A stretch of DNA of 64,000 nt from Leeuwenhoekiella palythoae (GCF_900130045.1 NZ_FQXT01000001.1:1-64000), one strand, 5' to 3'; shown: positions 27,172 to 36,441, counted from the first letter of the stretch. A program made the numbers and translations. Notes: a model not told the origin generated them from the sequence alone.

Positions 27172-27445
27172 AAGCTGTTTTAACGGGATTCTTAATATTT
27201 GCTAATTCTAAAGGCTTATGTGTATAAATCATTCTGTCTGTAAATTTAACCTTCTCCAATTGGTAAAGTCTCAATATGGCATCAGGTAAATCCTCACTAG
27301 CTAAAGACTCATCTTGCTGAGCAACTACTAAATCAAGAGAGCTAGTAAAAATGATTTTTTCAGAAACGGGCTTCACTTCATCTGTGTTAGCTGAAGCAAG
27401 TGCACTAAGAAAAAGAGCACAAATAAGAGTAAAAGTTTTAAGCAT
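27170..27445 (-). CDS. Small secreted protein of unknown function
   Basis: A 91-residue protein with a clear Sec signal peptide (MLKTFTLICALFLSALASA). The mature part is about 70 residues, mixed charged and hydrophobic, with no cysteine or recognised domain. I do not recognise the family. The start at 27445 begins the signal peptide. Its untranslated flanks carry the repeated CCCAAATCAT motif, including one copy over the start codon. Confidence 0.72.
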   Translation of the reverse strand: MLKTFTLICALFLSALASANTDEVKPVSEKIIFTSSLDLVVAQQDESLASEDLPDAILRLYQLEKVKFTDRMIYTHKPLELANIKNPVKTA

Positions 27446-27645
27446 GATTTGGGTTTTGTTGTATTACACCCCAAATATATAACCGTTAATCTATAAAAGT
27501 CAATTTTTTTCGACGAAATACACAATTTTTGGAATTGTTTAAGATTTTCTAAGTAATTAACCGCTATATAAGCACTTAAAATTGCAAGAGCAAGAGAATA
27601 TCTGAGCAAAATAAATTATCGCAAGAAATAAATGTAAGTTTTTAC

Positions 27646-28203
27646 TTACGATGTGTGCTTTGAGTTCTGATATAGATACACCTCAGTAGCACCCAAACCA
27701 TATTTTTGATAATCCGCATCATAAAATTTAACGGTATCGTATCGCGAAAAAAGATATTCTAATTCTGCACGCAATACGCCCTCTCCTACACCGTGTATAA
27801 AAACCACGCGTTGAATGCGTTTAAGAATTGCATATTCAAGTTTTCTTCTTGCAGTATCGACCTGCAGATTAAGCTTATCATGCGCAGACATCCCGCTCTC
27901 AGATTTCGTCAAGTGATGTATGTGTAAATCGACTTCCATTGGAGGAAGAACGCCTTTATTTTTTATAGGTTGCTTTTTTCTCTTTGAGTACGCTTTCTCC
28001 TTTTCATTAATCATATCATCGAAATCGTCATCAAATTCTAGATCCAGCATTTTATTAGGAACAATTTCTTTGATAGATACCTCAAACTCAAAACCATCTT
28101 TTGAAATAATCAAAATCTTTTCACCTTCAATTTTTGTAATTACTCCAGACAAATCATCATCTAAAAGTGTAACTCCCTGACCTATTTTGTATTGAGAACT
28201 CAT
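27646..28203 (-). CDS. Smr-domain protein (MutS2 C-terminal-like)
   Basis: A 185-residue soluble protein. The N-terminal part (IGQGVTLLDDDLSGVITKIE) is a small beta domain like that found before Smr in Bacteroidota proteins. After a charged linker comes the Smr domain at about 90-180, with EVDLHIHHL, VVFIHGVGEGVLRAELE and GLGATEVYL, the signature of Smr nucleases that nick branched DNA or cut RNA. Its start is 93 bases from the divergent T9SS protein gene. Its cellular role in this family is not established. Confidence 0.88.
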   Translation of the reverse strand: MSSQYKIGQGVTLLDDDLSGVITKIEGEKILIISKDGFEFEVSIKEIVPNKMLDLEFDDDFDDMINEKEKAYSKRKKQPIKNKGVLPPMEVDLHIHHLTKSESGMSAHDKLNLQVDTARRKLEYAILKRIQRVVFIHGVGEGVLRAELEYLFSRYDTVKFYDADYQKYGLGATEVYLYQNSKHTS

Positions 28204-28273
28204 AAAATTGGTTTTAACTCGATAAAAAGCTTCAAATCTTCTTTGAATTACGCAAACGGATTGGTAATTTTAG

Positions 28274-28281
28274 TATCTTCG
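28274..28281 (+). promoter_or_regulatory. -7-like promoter box of the T9SS protein gene
   Basis: TATCTTCG is one base from the TAnnTTTG consensus and is followed by CAAAA. The box lies 16 bases before the ATG at 28297. The same TTCGCAAAA context occurs at 36399-36406. Confidence 0.4.
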
Positions 28282-28296
28282 CAAAAATATTTCAAT

Positions 28297-30288
28297 ATGA
28301 GAAATTTTTACTCCAAATTATTCTTTTTATTACTCCCGGCTTTGTCTGTAGGACAACTACATATTAAATCATCGACAGGTGGCTCTAATGCGTATGTGTT
28401 TAACAATGGAGAAATTATATATGTCAATCAGGAAATTGGTATGGATGGAAATCCTGATCAGACAGGTGGTAATCTCTATTTAAGAAATGAAGGTCAGCTT
28501 ATCCAAGGAGAGAATAGCTCAAATTCAGGAACAGGAATTGTCTCGGTTTATCAAGAAAATACAAGAAATGCCTGGGATTATCATATGTGGGCTTCTCCTG
28601 TGGGTGACCCCAATGAAAGTAATCCTAATAATGGAAACGCTGGAAATGCTAGATTTTATTTAGATTCTGGAAATGGCGGTGGAGTTTATCAAGTAATTGA
28701 TGAATTGGATAGCGACGCTGCTACTTTTTCTGCTAGTTATAACGGTATAGCTGCTCCTTTAACACTTTCAACAACTTGGTTGTACAAATATATTGCCACT
28801 CAAGGATATTCTGGTTGGTCAAAAATAAGCTCTGGAAATCCTTTACTTCCGGGAGAAGGTTTTTCAATGAAAGGAGTAGGAAGTGGTACAACTCCCACAA
28901 GTACTGCATTTGATTTTAGAGGAATACCTAATAATGGGAATATTGAAGTTGATGTTAAACCTACGCAAAGAACTTTAGTAGGTAACCCCTACCCTTCTGC
29001 TTTAAACTTAAGTTATTATTTATTATATAATAGTGGGCAATCTGTTGCAAATTGTTTGGGTACGTACTCGGGAACCCCTTCCACCGGAACTGAAGTGATC
29101 ACTGGAGAAGCTTTTTTTTGGGAGTCAGACCCTAATGTACAATCGCATTACCTTGCAGATTATTTAGGAGGCTATGGAACATTTACTCCATTAATGGACT
29201 GTACATCTCTAGGAGAGTACACTTCTCCTACATATGTAATGTATAATGAAGACGGAACAGTACGTTCTGATGGGCCTTCAATTGATACTGACGATCCTTT
29301 GGTGAATGAAATTGAACGTAAAATAGCTCCTATTGGCCAAGGATTTTTTGTTTTAGGACGAGATTTAACTGCCTCTGAACAAACTGCTGTTGACGGAGGA
29401 GCTCCGCTACCTACTCTACAAGTAACTATGAAAAATGATTTCAGGGTTTTTATAAAAGAGACGAATGCTGTTTATGATCCGGAATTTAAAAATAATTCAT
29501 CAAGTAAAGGTGCTAAGACAGCCCAAAAAAATGGAAGTAATAGCTCACTTAATCCTGGAGGTCTAACGTATACGGAAGATGGGATTTTAATAATGCCCAA
29601 GTTTGTATTATCAACAGTTGTGAATCATCAATATGTAAGAACTTTAAAAGGTATTATGTATGAATCGGCAACATTAGGATTTGATCGTGCCGGTGATGGA
29701 GAAAATAGATCAAGCCTGCCGAGCGATATAAACTTTTTACTCGAGGATTCAGATAAATCTTATTTGATGAATATCTTTCCTTATCAAATTGAAAATAAAT
29801 TAGCTCTCAAATTATCGGGAGCAAATCCTACCAACACCTATGAAATAAAGGTTACAGATATTAATTTCACCCCAGACGAAAGCATCTACTTACACGATAA
29901 GCTCACTGACGAATATCACGATATTCTTGATGAATCTTATGAGTTTGAGCTAGAACAGGGCACGTATACTGATCGTTTTGAAATTGTATTTAAAGATTCT
30001 AAAACCCTAGATGTCGAAGAAGTTGAAGAGGTTAAACGTTCTTTTAATATTTATCAGAACAACGGTCGCGCTGAACTTACGGTACTAAATCCGTTGCAAA
30101 CAGAACTTAAAGAAGTCAATGTATTTGATATTAGCGGGCGTCTTTTAGTCTCAAAATTAAATGAGGGTACAAGCGAAAAAGTGATCATTCCTTCTAATGC
30201 GTGGAGCGACGGGGTTTATATTGTACGAGTGACCACGCGAGATAATATTGAGTATACTAAAAAAGTTTCTGTAAGAAATATTAAGTAA
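28297..30288 (+). CDS. Secreted protein with type IX secretion C-terminal sorting domain
   Basis: A 663-residue protein with signal peptide (MRNFYSKLFFLLLPALSVGQ). The last 80 residues (NIYQNNGRAELTVLNP, VFDISGRLLVSK, SDGVYIVRVTT, KKVSVRN) are a type A T9SS sorting domain, so the protein should pass the outer membrane and be anchored or released at the surface. The body resembles other large flavobacterial surface proteins rich in Gly, Asn and Ser, with WDYHMWASPVG and LVGNPYPSALNL motifs, but no enzyme domain is visible. The start at 28297 is chosen because it begins the signal peptide; the frame is open upstream to 28192. Confidence 0.88.
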   Translation: MRNFYSKLFFLLLPALSVGQLHIKSSTGGSNAYVFNNGEIIYVNQEIGMDGNPDQTGGNLYLRNEGQLIQGENSSNSGTGIVSVYQENTRNAWDYHMWASPVGDPNESNPNNGNAGNARFYLDSGNGGGVYQVIDELDSDAATFSASYNGIAAPLTLSTTWLYKYIATQGYSGWSKISSGNPLLPGEGFSMKGVGSGTTPTSTAFDFRGIPNNGNIEVDVKPTQRTLVGNPYPSALNLSYYLLYNSGQSVANCLGTYSGTPSTGTEVITGEAFFWESDPNVQSHYLADYLGGYGTFTPLMDCTSLGEYTSPTYVMYNEDGTVRSDGPSIDTDDPLVNEIERKIAPIGQGFFVLGRDLTASEQTAVDGGAPLPTLQVTMKNDFRVFIKETNAVYDPEFKNNSSSKGAKTAQKNGSNSSLNPGGLTYTEDGILIMPKFVLSTVVNHQYVRTLKGIMYESATLGFDRAGDGENRSSLPSDINFLLEDSDKSYLMNIFPYQIENKLALKLSGANPTNTYEIKVTDINFTPDESIYLHDKLTDEYHDILDESYEFELEQGTYTDRFEIVFKDSKTLDVEEVEEVKRSFNIYQNNGRAELTVLNPLQTELKEVNVFDISGRLLVSKLNEGTSEKVIIPSNAWSDGVYIVRVTTRDNIEYTKKVSVRNIK

Positions 30289-30291
30289 CCT

Positions 30292-30567
30292 ATGGAAGAA
30301 TACATGCTTCCTTGCCTGAATAAAAAATACTTAGGCTTTGAGTGTATGGGCTGTGGATTGCAGCGTTCTCTGGTTGCATTATTTCAAGGTGATTTTGTCA
30401 AAGCCTTTGAGCTATATCCCGCAATTTATCCTTTGGTCTTTCTGGGTGTTATGATCAGCCTGAATTATATGGTAGGCGTTAAATATGGTAGCAAAATCAT
30501 TTCAGTTTTGGCAATCTTATCTGTAACCACTATTATTGTAAGCTATATACTCAAACTAACATCCTGA
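30292..30567 (+). CDS. DUF2752 membrane protein
   Basis: A 91-residue protein with the family signature: two cysteine pairs in LPCLNKKYLGFECMGCGLQRSL, followed by two membrane segments (about 45-60 and 68-86). DUF2752 proteins are small inner membrane proteins of unknown role. It starts three bases after the T9SS protein gene and ends one base before the next gene, so the three are probably one transcript. Confidence 0.8.
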   Translation: MEEYMLPCLNKKYLGFECMGCGLQRSLVALFQGDFVKAFELYPAIYPLVFLGVMISLNYMVGVKYGSKIISVLAILSVTTIIVSYILKLTS

Positions 30568-30568
30568 T

Positions 30569-30895
30569 ATGGAACAACAAAAACTACCTAACGTAACCAT
30601 TTCCTTAATTCTAGGAATTGTATCATTTATTGCGTGCTGCTTCAGTTCTGGTTTTGGCGGACTCTTATTTTCTGGTATCGCGCTTTTTCTAGCGAATAAA
30701 GACAAAAAATTAGCAGCGCCTAATCCTGAACTTTATGAGAATTATGGTCAACTTAAAACTGCGCGTATTATCGCTATCATTGGTTTAATCTTAGCGGTTA
30801 TCGTTTCTATTTTCTGCATAATCTTGTTGATCATCTTCGGAAGCGCAGAAGCTATTCAGCAATGGGCTTTGGAGATGCAAAACGCACAAGCTTAG
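30569..30895 (+). CDS. CCC-motif membrane protein
   Basis: A 108-residue protein with two hydrophobic parts (about 10-42 and 65-92) around a loop containing NKDKKLAAPNPELYENYGQL. The cysteine pair near residue 23 and the loop with NPELY match the small Bacteroidota CCC-motif membrane family. Function unknown. It starts one base after the DUF2752 gene. Confidence 0.75.
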   Translation: MEQQKLPNVTISLILGIVSFIACCFSSGFGGLLFSGIALFLANKDKKLAAPNPELYENYGQLKTARIIAIIGLILAVIVSIFCIILLIIFGSAEAIQQWALEMQNAQA

Positions 30896-30969
30896 TTACT
30901 ATCTCGCGGCAAGCCTTTTCGGTTTTAGACCCTTTTGGCGACGCGTTTGAGGTAAAATCGTATTGTATG

Positions 30970-30996
30970 AAAGCCTGAGCGACTGCTCAGGCTTTT
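30970..30996 (+). terminator. Hairpin terminator after the CCC-motif gene
   Basis: AAAGCCTGAGC, a four-base loop, then GCTCAGGCTTTT with a continuing T-rich tail: a classic intrinsic terminator, 75 bases after the stop. Confidence 0.88.
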
Positions 30997-31058
30997 CTTT
31001 TATAGTTTAGTCTCAAAATCTTAATAATTTACTTAGATTATATTGAGATCTTTATCCT

Positions 31059-31066
31059 TAATTTTG
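31059..31066 (+). promoter_or_regulatory. -7 promoter box of the MscS-type channel gene
   Basis: TAATTTTG matches TAnnTTTG exactly and lies 18 bases before the ATG at 31085. Confidence 0.5.
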
Positions 31067-31084
31067 CGCCCCTAATTAATCCTC

Positions 31085-32371
31085 ATGGCCTACCAAATAG
31101 ATACGTATTTAAAAGATTTTAGCTCCTATGTAGAAGACTTAGGTGTCGTTCCCTTTTATGCTGAAATGCTTACGGTATTTATAAATGCGTTTATCTTCAT
31201 CCTGCTCATTGCCTTATTAGATAAACTTCTTAAAAAACTCATCGTCGAAGCATTCAAGGTTTTTAGCAATAAAACGAAAACCTCTTTTGACGACTTTTTG
31301 GTTCTTACCAATTTCCCTAGATATATTGGCCACATTATTCCGCTAGCCATTTTTAAATGGTTTTTTGTTGAGTTGCTTGAGGATTACCCCACCACGCTTT
31401 ATTGGCTTCTAAAGATTTTTGACCTTTACGTAATTCTGCTTATTCTAAAAATTATACGCAGCTTATTACGTACATCTCGCGATTACTTTCAGACCAAACA
31501 ACAGTTTCACGACAAGCCTTTACAGAGTTACCTACAGGTGACCATGCTCTTTTTATGGGGCATTGGGATTTTCTTTTTTATTCTGGAGCTTTTTGATAAA
31601 AACGCGATGAATTTTGTGCTTCAGTTGGGAGCAGCTTCGGCAGTTATACTTTTGATATTTAAAGATACGATACTCGGTTTTGTAGCTTCCATTCAGGTTT
31701 CTATCAATGATATTGTGCGTATTGGCGACTGGATCACCTTTAGCAAATATGGAGCAGATGGTACGGTCACTGAAATTAACCTTGCTACCGTTAAAGTGCA
31801 AAACTTTGATATGACCTATACCACAATCCCAACATACAGTTTGATTTCAGATTCTTTTCAAAACTGGCGTGGAATGCAAGAAAGCGGGGGGCGACGTATA
31901 AAAAGATCGGTCTTTATCAAACAAAATTCCGTTAAGTTTCTAACCGAAGCTGATTTAAAAGAACTTAAACGAATTCAACTTGTTGCTCCGTATATTGAAC
32001 ATATGGAAAAAGAAGTCCTGCGCACCAATAAAAAACAAGGCGTTGATCAAAGCTTAGCCATAAACGGATTGAATCAAACCAATTTAGGGGTATTTAGAAA
32101 ATACATTGACGCCTATTTGTATGAAAATCCGGCGATCAATAAGGACTTATTTTTGATGGTGCGCCACCTTCCTCCTACTGCTCAGGGAATTCCGCTTGAG
32201 ATCTTTTGTTTCAGCACTGATAAGCGCTGGGAGAACTATGAGCACATTCAAGCTGATATCTTTGATCACGTGATCGCTGCTGTACCGTTCTTTGGTCTTG
32301 AAATTTTTGAAGAACCTTCTTCTAAGGATATTACCAGTTTTTTAACGCAGAAAAACCAGTCAAAAGAGTAG
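31085..32371 (+). CDS. MscS-family mechanosensitive ion channel (YbdG-like)
   Basis: A 428-residue inner membrane protein. About five hydrophobic segments fill residues 20-205, followed by the MscS beta domain (INDIVRIGDWITF, TVTEINLATVKVQNFD, TTIPTYSLISDSFQNW) and a C-terminal alpha/beta part. The conserved NWRGMQESGGRRIKRS is typical of the YbdG group, which opens under mild osmotic downshock. It stands alone behind a terminator and has its own promoter box. Confidence 0.9.
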   Translation: MAYQIDTYLKDFSSYVEDLGVVPFYAEMLTVFINAFIFILLIALLDKLLKKLIVEAFKVFSNKTKTSFDDFLVLTNFPRYIGHIIPLAIFKWFFVELLEDYPTTLYWLLKIFDLYVILLILKIIRSLLRTSRDYFQTKQQFHDKPLQSYLQVTMLFLWGIGIFFFILELFDKNAMNFVLQLGAASAVILLIFKDTILGFVASIQVSINDIVRIGDWITFSKYGADGTVTEINLATVKVQNFDMTYTTIPTYSLISDSFQNWRGMQESGGRRIKRSVFIKQNSVKFLTEADLKELKRIQLVAPYIEHMEKEVLRTNKKQGVDQSLAINGLNQTNLGVFRKYIDAYLYENPAINKDLFLMVRHLPPTAQGIPLEIFCFSTDKRWENYEHIQADIFDHVIAAVPFFGLEIFEEPSSKDITSFLTQKNQSKE

Positions 32372-32432
32372 CTTACGGTTAAACTGCTTTCAAGTGCATT
32401 TTTAAGCTCGAAAGTCCCTAACCTAACCTAAA

Positions 32433-33527
32433 ATGACCTTTAAAAATGTACTCCAGATTATTGGAGGAATCGCTATTGTACTCACAATAGCACCGTTCAT
32501 TGCGGCTGATTATTGGTGGATACGCATTTTTGACTTTCCACATATGCAACTCACCATCTTTACCGCGGCGGCTACCTTAGCGTATTTTATAAAATTTGAT
32601 ATTAAATGGGCAAAAGATTATGCATTTATGAGCATAATGATTGCCTGTCTTGTTTTTCAGGTTGTCAAAATTTATCCCTATACGCCTCTTGCTGAAAAGG
32701 ACGTTTTAGACAGTACCATCACTGATCAAAACAGAACTTTTAAGCTTTTAGTAGCTAATGTTTTACAAAAGAATAAAAAGCACGAGGCGCTTTTAGAAGA
32801 AGTTGAAGCAAAAGATCCACACATTTTATTGCTTCTAGAAACCGATAAAGATTGGTTAAATGCCATTGCACCTACACTATCAAAAAACTACCCGCATTAT
32901 AAAGGAATTCCGTTAGACAATACCTACGGAATGTTACTGTATTCAAAATTTCCTTTAGAAGACCCAAAAATTCATTTTCAAATAGATGACAGCATACCTT
33001 CTATTGAGTCTGTGGTGCAACTTCCTTCTGGCGACAGGTTTGAGCTATATGCTATTCACCCTACCCCGCCGATGCCTCAACATAATCCTATGTCTACTGA
33101 TCGGGATGCTGAAATGATGAAAACTGCCTTCAAAAGCCGAAACAATACGTTACCTGTAATTGCGATTGGTGATTTTAATGATGTGGCGTGGTCAGAATCT
33201 ACAGAGCTTTTTAAAGAAGTAAGCGAGTTGCTTGATTTACGCATCGGGCGTGGGTTATTCAATACATTTAGTGCAAAAAGCAAAATTATGCGCTGGCCGC
33301 TGGATCATATTTTTGTTTCTGAACACTTTAGGGCAAAAACGGTTCTGCGTGGTAATGCCATTGGCTCTGATCATTTTCCTGCTTTCGCCGAACTTACACT
33401 TGAACCTGAAAACAAAGCAGAGCAAATGCCTAAACCTCCTCGTGAAGAACAATTAGAGCGAGCGTATGATATTATCAAAAAGGAAGCTACACAAAAGGAT
33501 ACGCGCAAACAATCTGACAATACCTAA
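32433..33527 (+). CDS. Membrane-anchored endonuclease/exonuclease/phosphatase (EEP) family hydrolase
   Basis: A 364-residue protein with two or three N-terminal membrane segments (residues about 8-85) and an EEP catalytic domain. The metal and catalytic motifs are LLLLETDKDW, AIGDFNDVAWS, RWPLDHIFVS and GSDHFPAFAEL. This is the YafD-like arrangement, likely facing the periplasm. The substrate, whether nucleic acid, phospholipid or other phosphodiester, is unknown. The 3' end overlaps the convergent gluconate permease gene by 4 bases. Confidence 0.87.
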   Translation: MTFKNVLQIIGGIAIVLTIAPFIAADYWWIRIFDFPHMQLTIFTAAATLAYFIKFDIKWAKDYAFMSIMIACLVFQVVKIYPYTPLAEKDVLDSTITDQNRTFKLLVANVLQKNKKHEALLEEVEAKDPHILLLLETDKDWLNAIAPTLSKNYPHYKGIPLDNTYGMLLYSKFPLEDPKIHFQIDDSIPSIESVVQLPSGDRFELYAIHPTPPMPQHNPMSTDRDAEMMKTAFKSRNNTLPVIAIGDFNDVAWSESTELFKEVSELLDLRIGRGLFNTFSAKSKIMRWPLDHIFVSEHFRAKTVLRGNAIGSDHFPAFAELTLEPENKAEQMPKPPREEQLERAYDIIKKEATQKDTRKQSDNT

Positions 33528-34870
33528 ACTACATACCAAAGCAGTGTAGAAACAACCAAACCTATACACGCGATTAAGCTTGTGAGTATAGACCAACTTT
33601 TAAAGGTCTGTTTTTCAGTTAAGCCTAAATACTGTTTTACAAGCCAGAATCCGCTATCGTTTACGTGTGAAAAAATTGAGGCTCCTGCTGCAATGGCGAT
33701 CACTAAAATAGCAAGTTTCATATCATTTAAATTATTCTGAACTACTAATGGCGCGGTGATTCCGGCGGCAGTGATCATTGCTACAGTTGAAGAACCTTGC
33801 ATTATGCGCACTAAAGCAGCAAGAATAAAACTGAAAATCACTGGTGGAAAATAATCGCTTTGCAGCGCATTAGCGATCATCTCGCCTACACCGGTATCGA
33901 TCAATATTTGTTTAAACGCACCACCGGCACCCGTTAATAGTATTATCACACCTGCCGGATATAATGCTTTCGTCGAAATTTCTAAGAGTTTTTCTTTAGA
34001 AACATTTCGGCGTACGCCTAAGATATACCAAGCGATTAAATTGGCTAAGATCAACGCTGTAAAGGGGTGTCCCAGCAATTGAATGATATCAAGAAAAGTT
34101 TCTGAAATTCCTATTCTTGCTCCAAGCGGACTGCTCAATACGGTGTTTAAAACGATCAGCAAGATGGGTAGAAAAATGATTAAAAGTATAGTTGCGGGTT
34201 TGGGCGCATTCGCGAACGATTCCTTTTCCTCTTCGATCTCCTCGGGTGCTTCAATATGAATTCGTTTTGCTATCCGTTTGGCAAAAAACGGTCCCGCAAT
34301 CGCCGCAGTGGGAATTCCTGTTATAAACCCAAATAGAATTACCCATCCCAGGTTTGCATTCAAAATATCTGCCACGGCAATGGGTCCCGGTGTAGGCGGT
34401 ATAAACGCGTGAGTTACTGCTAAACCAGCCAACAGCGGCAATGCATATAGCAAAAGTGATTTTTTTGTACTGCGCTGCAAAGCATAAATAAGAGGAATTA
34501 AGATAATAAAGGCAACATCAAAAAACACCGGGATCGCAACAAAAAATCCCGTTAGCATAATTGACCACGGAGCATTTTTAATTCCAAATTTTTTAAGAAG
34601 GTACTGAGCAATGGCCTGTGCCCCTCCTGAATGCTCAAGTAGCGCTCCAAATAAAGAACCCAATCCCACAACGGTTGCAACAAAACCAAGCGTACCGCCT
34701 ATTCCGTCTGTAACGGACTGAAGTACGCTTTCTGTTGGCAATCCGCTCAACACCCCTACAAAGATTGCGGAAAGTAACAGCGCTAAAAACGCTTGTAGCT
34801 TTAATCGCAAGATCAAAAACAATAATAATCCGATCCCTGCAAAGACTGCAAAAAGTAATTGTGCTTCCAT
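33524..34870 (-). CDS. gntP: GntP-family gluconate:proton symporter
   Basis: A 448-residue inner membrane protein with 12 or more hydrophobic segments. The family motif FIPPTPGPIAVADILNANLG near residue 160 and the late segment GASIFSHVNDSGFWLVKQYL are characteristic of GntP permeases. It takes up gluconate or a related aldonate. Its ATG overlaps the gluconokinase stop by one base (TAATG), so uptake and phosphorylation are coupled. Confidence 0.9.
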   Translation of the reverse strand: MEAQLLFAVFAGIGLLLFLILRLKLQAFLALLLSAIFVGVLSGLPTESVLQSVTDGIGGTLGFVATVVGLGSLFGALLEHSGGAQAIAQYLLKKFGIKNAPWSIMLTGFFVAIPVFFDVAFIILIPLIYALQRSTKKSLLLYALPLLAGLAVTHAFIPPTPGPIAVADILNANLGWVILFGFITGIPTAAIAGPFFAKRIAKRIHIEAPEEIEEEKESFANAPKPATILLIIFLPILLIVLNTVLSSPLGARIGISETFLDIIQLLGHPFTALILANLIAWYILGVRRNVSKEKLLEISTKALYPAGVIILLTGAGGAFKQILIDTGVGEMIANALQSDYFPPVIFSFILAALVRIMQGSSTVAMITAAGITAPLVVQNNLNDMKLAILVIAIAAGASIFSHVNDSGFWLVKQYLGLTEKQTFKSWSILTSLIACIGLVVSTLLWYVV

Positions 34871-35349
34871 TATAAGGCTTTCAAAATTTCATCTACTATT
34901 TCTTCGGGCGATGGTGCAATTGATACGTGTATCCCATAATCTGCGGGTTCAAGCGTGTCTAACTGAGATTGCAGCAATTCTGCTTTAAAGTAGTGGTTTT
35001 TACGAGCAGTCATTCGGGATTTTAGAAGTTCGTACGATCCGTCAAGAAAAACCCAAGTGACCTGCTTATTTACATCTAATCGTTTCCTATACGCTTCTTT
35101 TAGTGCGGAACAGGCCAAAACCGCACCGTCAGCTCTGCTCCACTCTTCGATCTTTTTTGCAAGTATAGCAAGCCAAGGAGCACGATCTTGATCATTTAGT
35201 GGAAGTCCCGATCTCATTTTTTCAACATTTGCAGCTGGGTGAAAATCATCTGCATCTTTAAAATCAAGGTCTAACTTCTCAGCTAATAATCTTCCTATAG
35301 TTGTTTTCCCGGATCCTGAAACACCGGCAACAATAATTACGTTACTCAT
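34870..35349 (-). CDS. gntK: Gluconokinase
   Basis: A 159-residue P-loop kinase with GVSGSGKTTIGRLLA at residue 9, DADDFHP near 36, and CSALKEAYR, the usual gluconokinase motifs and length. It makes 6-phosphogluconate from gluconate and ATP for the pentose phosphate or Entner-Doudoroff route. It overlaps the DUF72 gene by 4 bases and the permease gene by one. Confidence 0.92.
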   Translation of the reverse strand: MSNVIIVAGVSGSGKTTIGRLLAEKLDLDFKDADDFHPAANVEKMRSGLPLNDQDRAPWLAILAKKIEEWSRADGAVLACSALKEAYRKRLDVNKQVTWVFLDGSYELLKSRMTARKNHYFKAELLQSQLDTLEPADYGIHVSIAPSPEEIVDEILKAL

Positions 35350-36239
35350 AAATCTAAGGTTGGATTAGCATCATCTTTCCCCGGAAGGTGCAAATCAAAA
35401 TCATACTTCTCATTCATCTTCTTGATAAAATGAGTAGCTAGTAATGGAGATTCTTTTTCAACATTTTGATGAATAAAAAAATCAATTTTTGAGATTCCTT
35501 CTTCAATCCAAACGCCTAAACGCGCAACCCAATCATCTAGCCGCTCGTAATCAGTAGGATGATTTGCTCCTACAAAACGTATAAATGCTTCAGAATTGGT
35601 CATTCTCATATGCATAATATCACGCCGCCCCGCAGTGTCTACAAGCACATTTGCAATGTCGTTTGTTTCTAAAAGGTGATAAAGTTTCTGCGCAACAGGC
35701 TCTTCGTTAAACCAATCCGTATGTCTAAATTCGATCGCGAGAGGTACTTCTTTAGGCCAGGCGGCGACAAACTGCTCTACCCGATCCCAATTTTTAGGTT
35801 GAAAATTATTATGCATCTGTAAAAAAATGCATCCTAATTTTTCTTTCAGAAGCAAGGTATGATCTAAATATTCCGGCAATAATTCGGGGGCGTTAATGAG
35901 CCGTTTTAAATGACTTATGTTCTGAGTAACCTTCGGAAAGAATTTAAAATCTGCCGGTACCTTCTCATACCATTTTTCAAATTGGTCCTTCGGAAAAAGT
36001 CTGTAAAATGTCGCGTTCAATTCTATAGAATTAAACTGTCTAGAATAATAGCCCAGTTCATCTTTTGTTCCGCGGGGATAAAAATTCTTGAGATCCTGCT
36101 TATTCCATTTTGCGCACCCCACATACAATTGAGGTTTAGCTTTAGTCGCTTTGCTGTTAAGTATAATCTTTGTGTCTGGGTGATCAGGCGGAAGCGTAAA
36201 GTCTATACTTCCGGGATCGTTAACTTTTCCGAATTTCAT
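35346..36239 (-). CDS. DUF72 family protein
   Basis: A 297-residue protein with a TIM-barrel-like DUF72 pattern: LYVGCAKWNKQDLKNFYP near 45, FNSIELNATFYRLF, FKFFPKVTQNISH, GCIFLQMHNNF and PLAIEFRHTDWF. Members are widespread, related to YecE, and their role is not established. It heads the operon DUF72, gntK, gntP; the overlap with gntK suggests a link to gluconate use or mere convenience. Confidence 0.88.
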   Translation of the reverse strand: MKFGKVNDPGSIDFTLPPDHPDTKIILNSKATKAKPQLYVGCAKWNKQDLKNFYPRGTKDELGYYSRQFNSIELNATFYRLFPKDQFEKWYEKVPADFKFFPKVTQNISHLKRLINAPELLPEYLDHTLLLKEKLGCIFLQMHNNFQPKNWDRVEQFVAAWPKEVPLAIEFRHTDWFNEEPVAQKLYHLLETNDIANVLVDTAGRRDIMHMRMTNSEAFIRFVGANHPTDYERLDDWVARLGVWIEEGISKIDFFIHQNVEKESPLLATHFIKKMNEKYDFDLHLPGKDDANPTLDL

Positions 36240-36316
36240 AAGGAGTACAATTTATATTCCAATACATGCATTTTGCTTAAAGATATAATTTGCTTTGGTA
36301 TTTTTCCGTTCTAAGC

Positions 36317-36350
36317 CTGAAGTAAACATAAAATTAGCACTTTACTTCAG
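36317..36350. promoter_or_regulatory. Inverted repeat between the DUF72 and LolA-like genes
   Basis: CTGAAGTAAA and TTTACTTCAG are perfect 10-base arms 14 bases apart. A third, direct copy (TTAAGTAAA) lies at 36372-36380. Position between divergent genes suggests a protein-binding site. Confidence 0.4.
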
Positions 36351-36398
36351 TGCACATTATTTTGAAAGGAGTTAAGTAAAGTATACCGTTTTAATGCC

Positions 36399-36406
36399 TA
36401 TTTTCG
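36399..36406 (+). promoter_or_regulatory. -7-like promoter box of the LolA-like gene
   Basis: TATTTTCG, followed by CAAAAT, resembles the box at 28274. It is 36 bases before the ATG at 36442. Confidence 0.35.
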
Positions 36407-36441
36407 CAAAATACCAGTCTGTTACTTTTAGTATTATATCT

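Noticed and set aside
27373-27609. A 78-codon minus-strand frame with hydrophobic ends
   Set aside because: It overlaps the signal-peptide region of the small secreted protein in another frame and has low-complexity, tRNA-like AT bias with no family pattern; treated as a shadow.
30896-30969. Possible small RNA or remnant gene before the terminator
   Set aside because: The stretch can form only a weak imperfect hairpin and has no promoter box of its own; it is most simply the 3' untranslated region of the CCC-motif gene.
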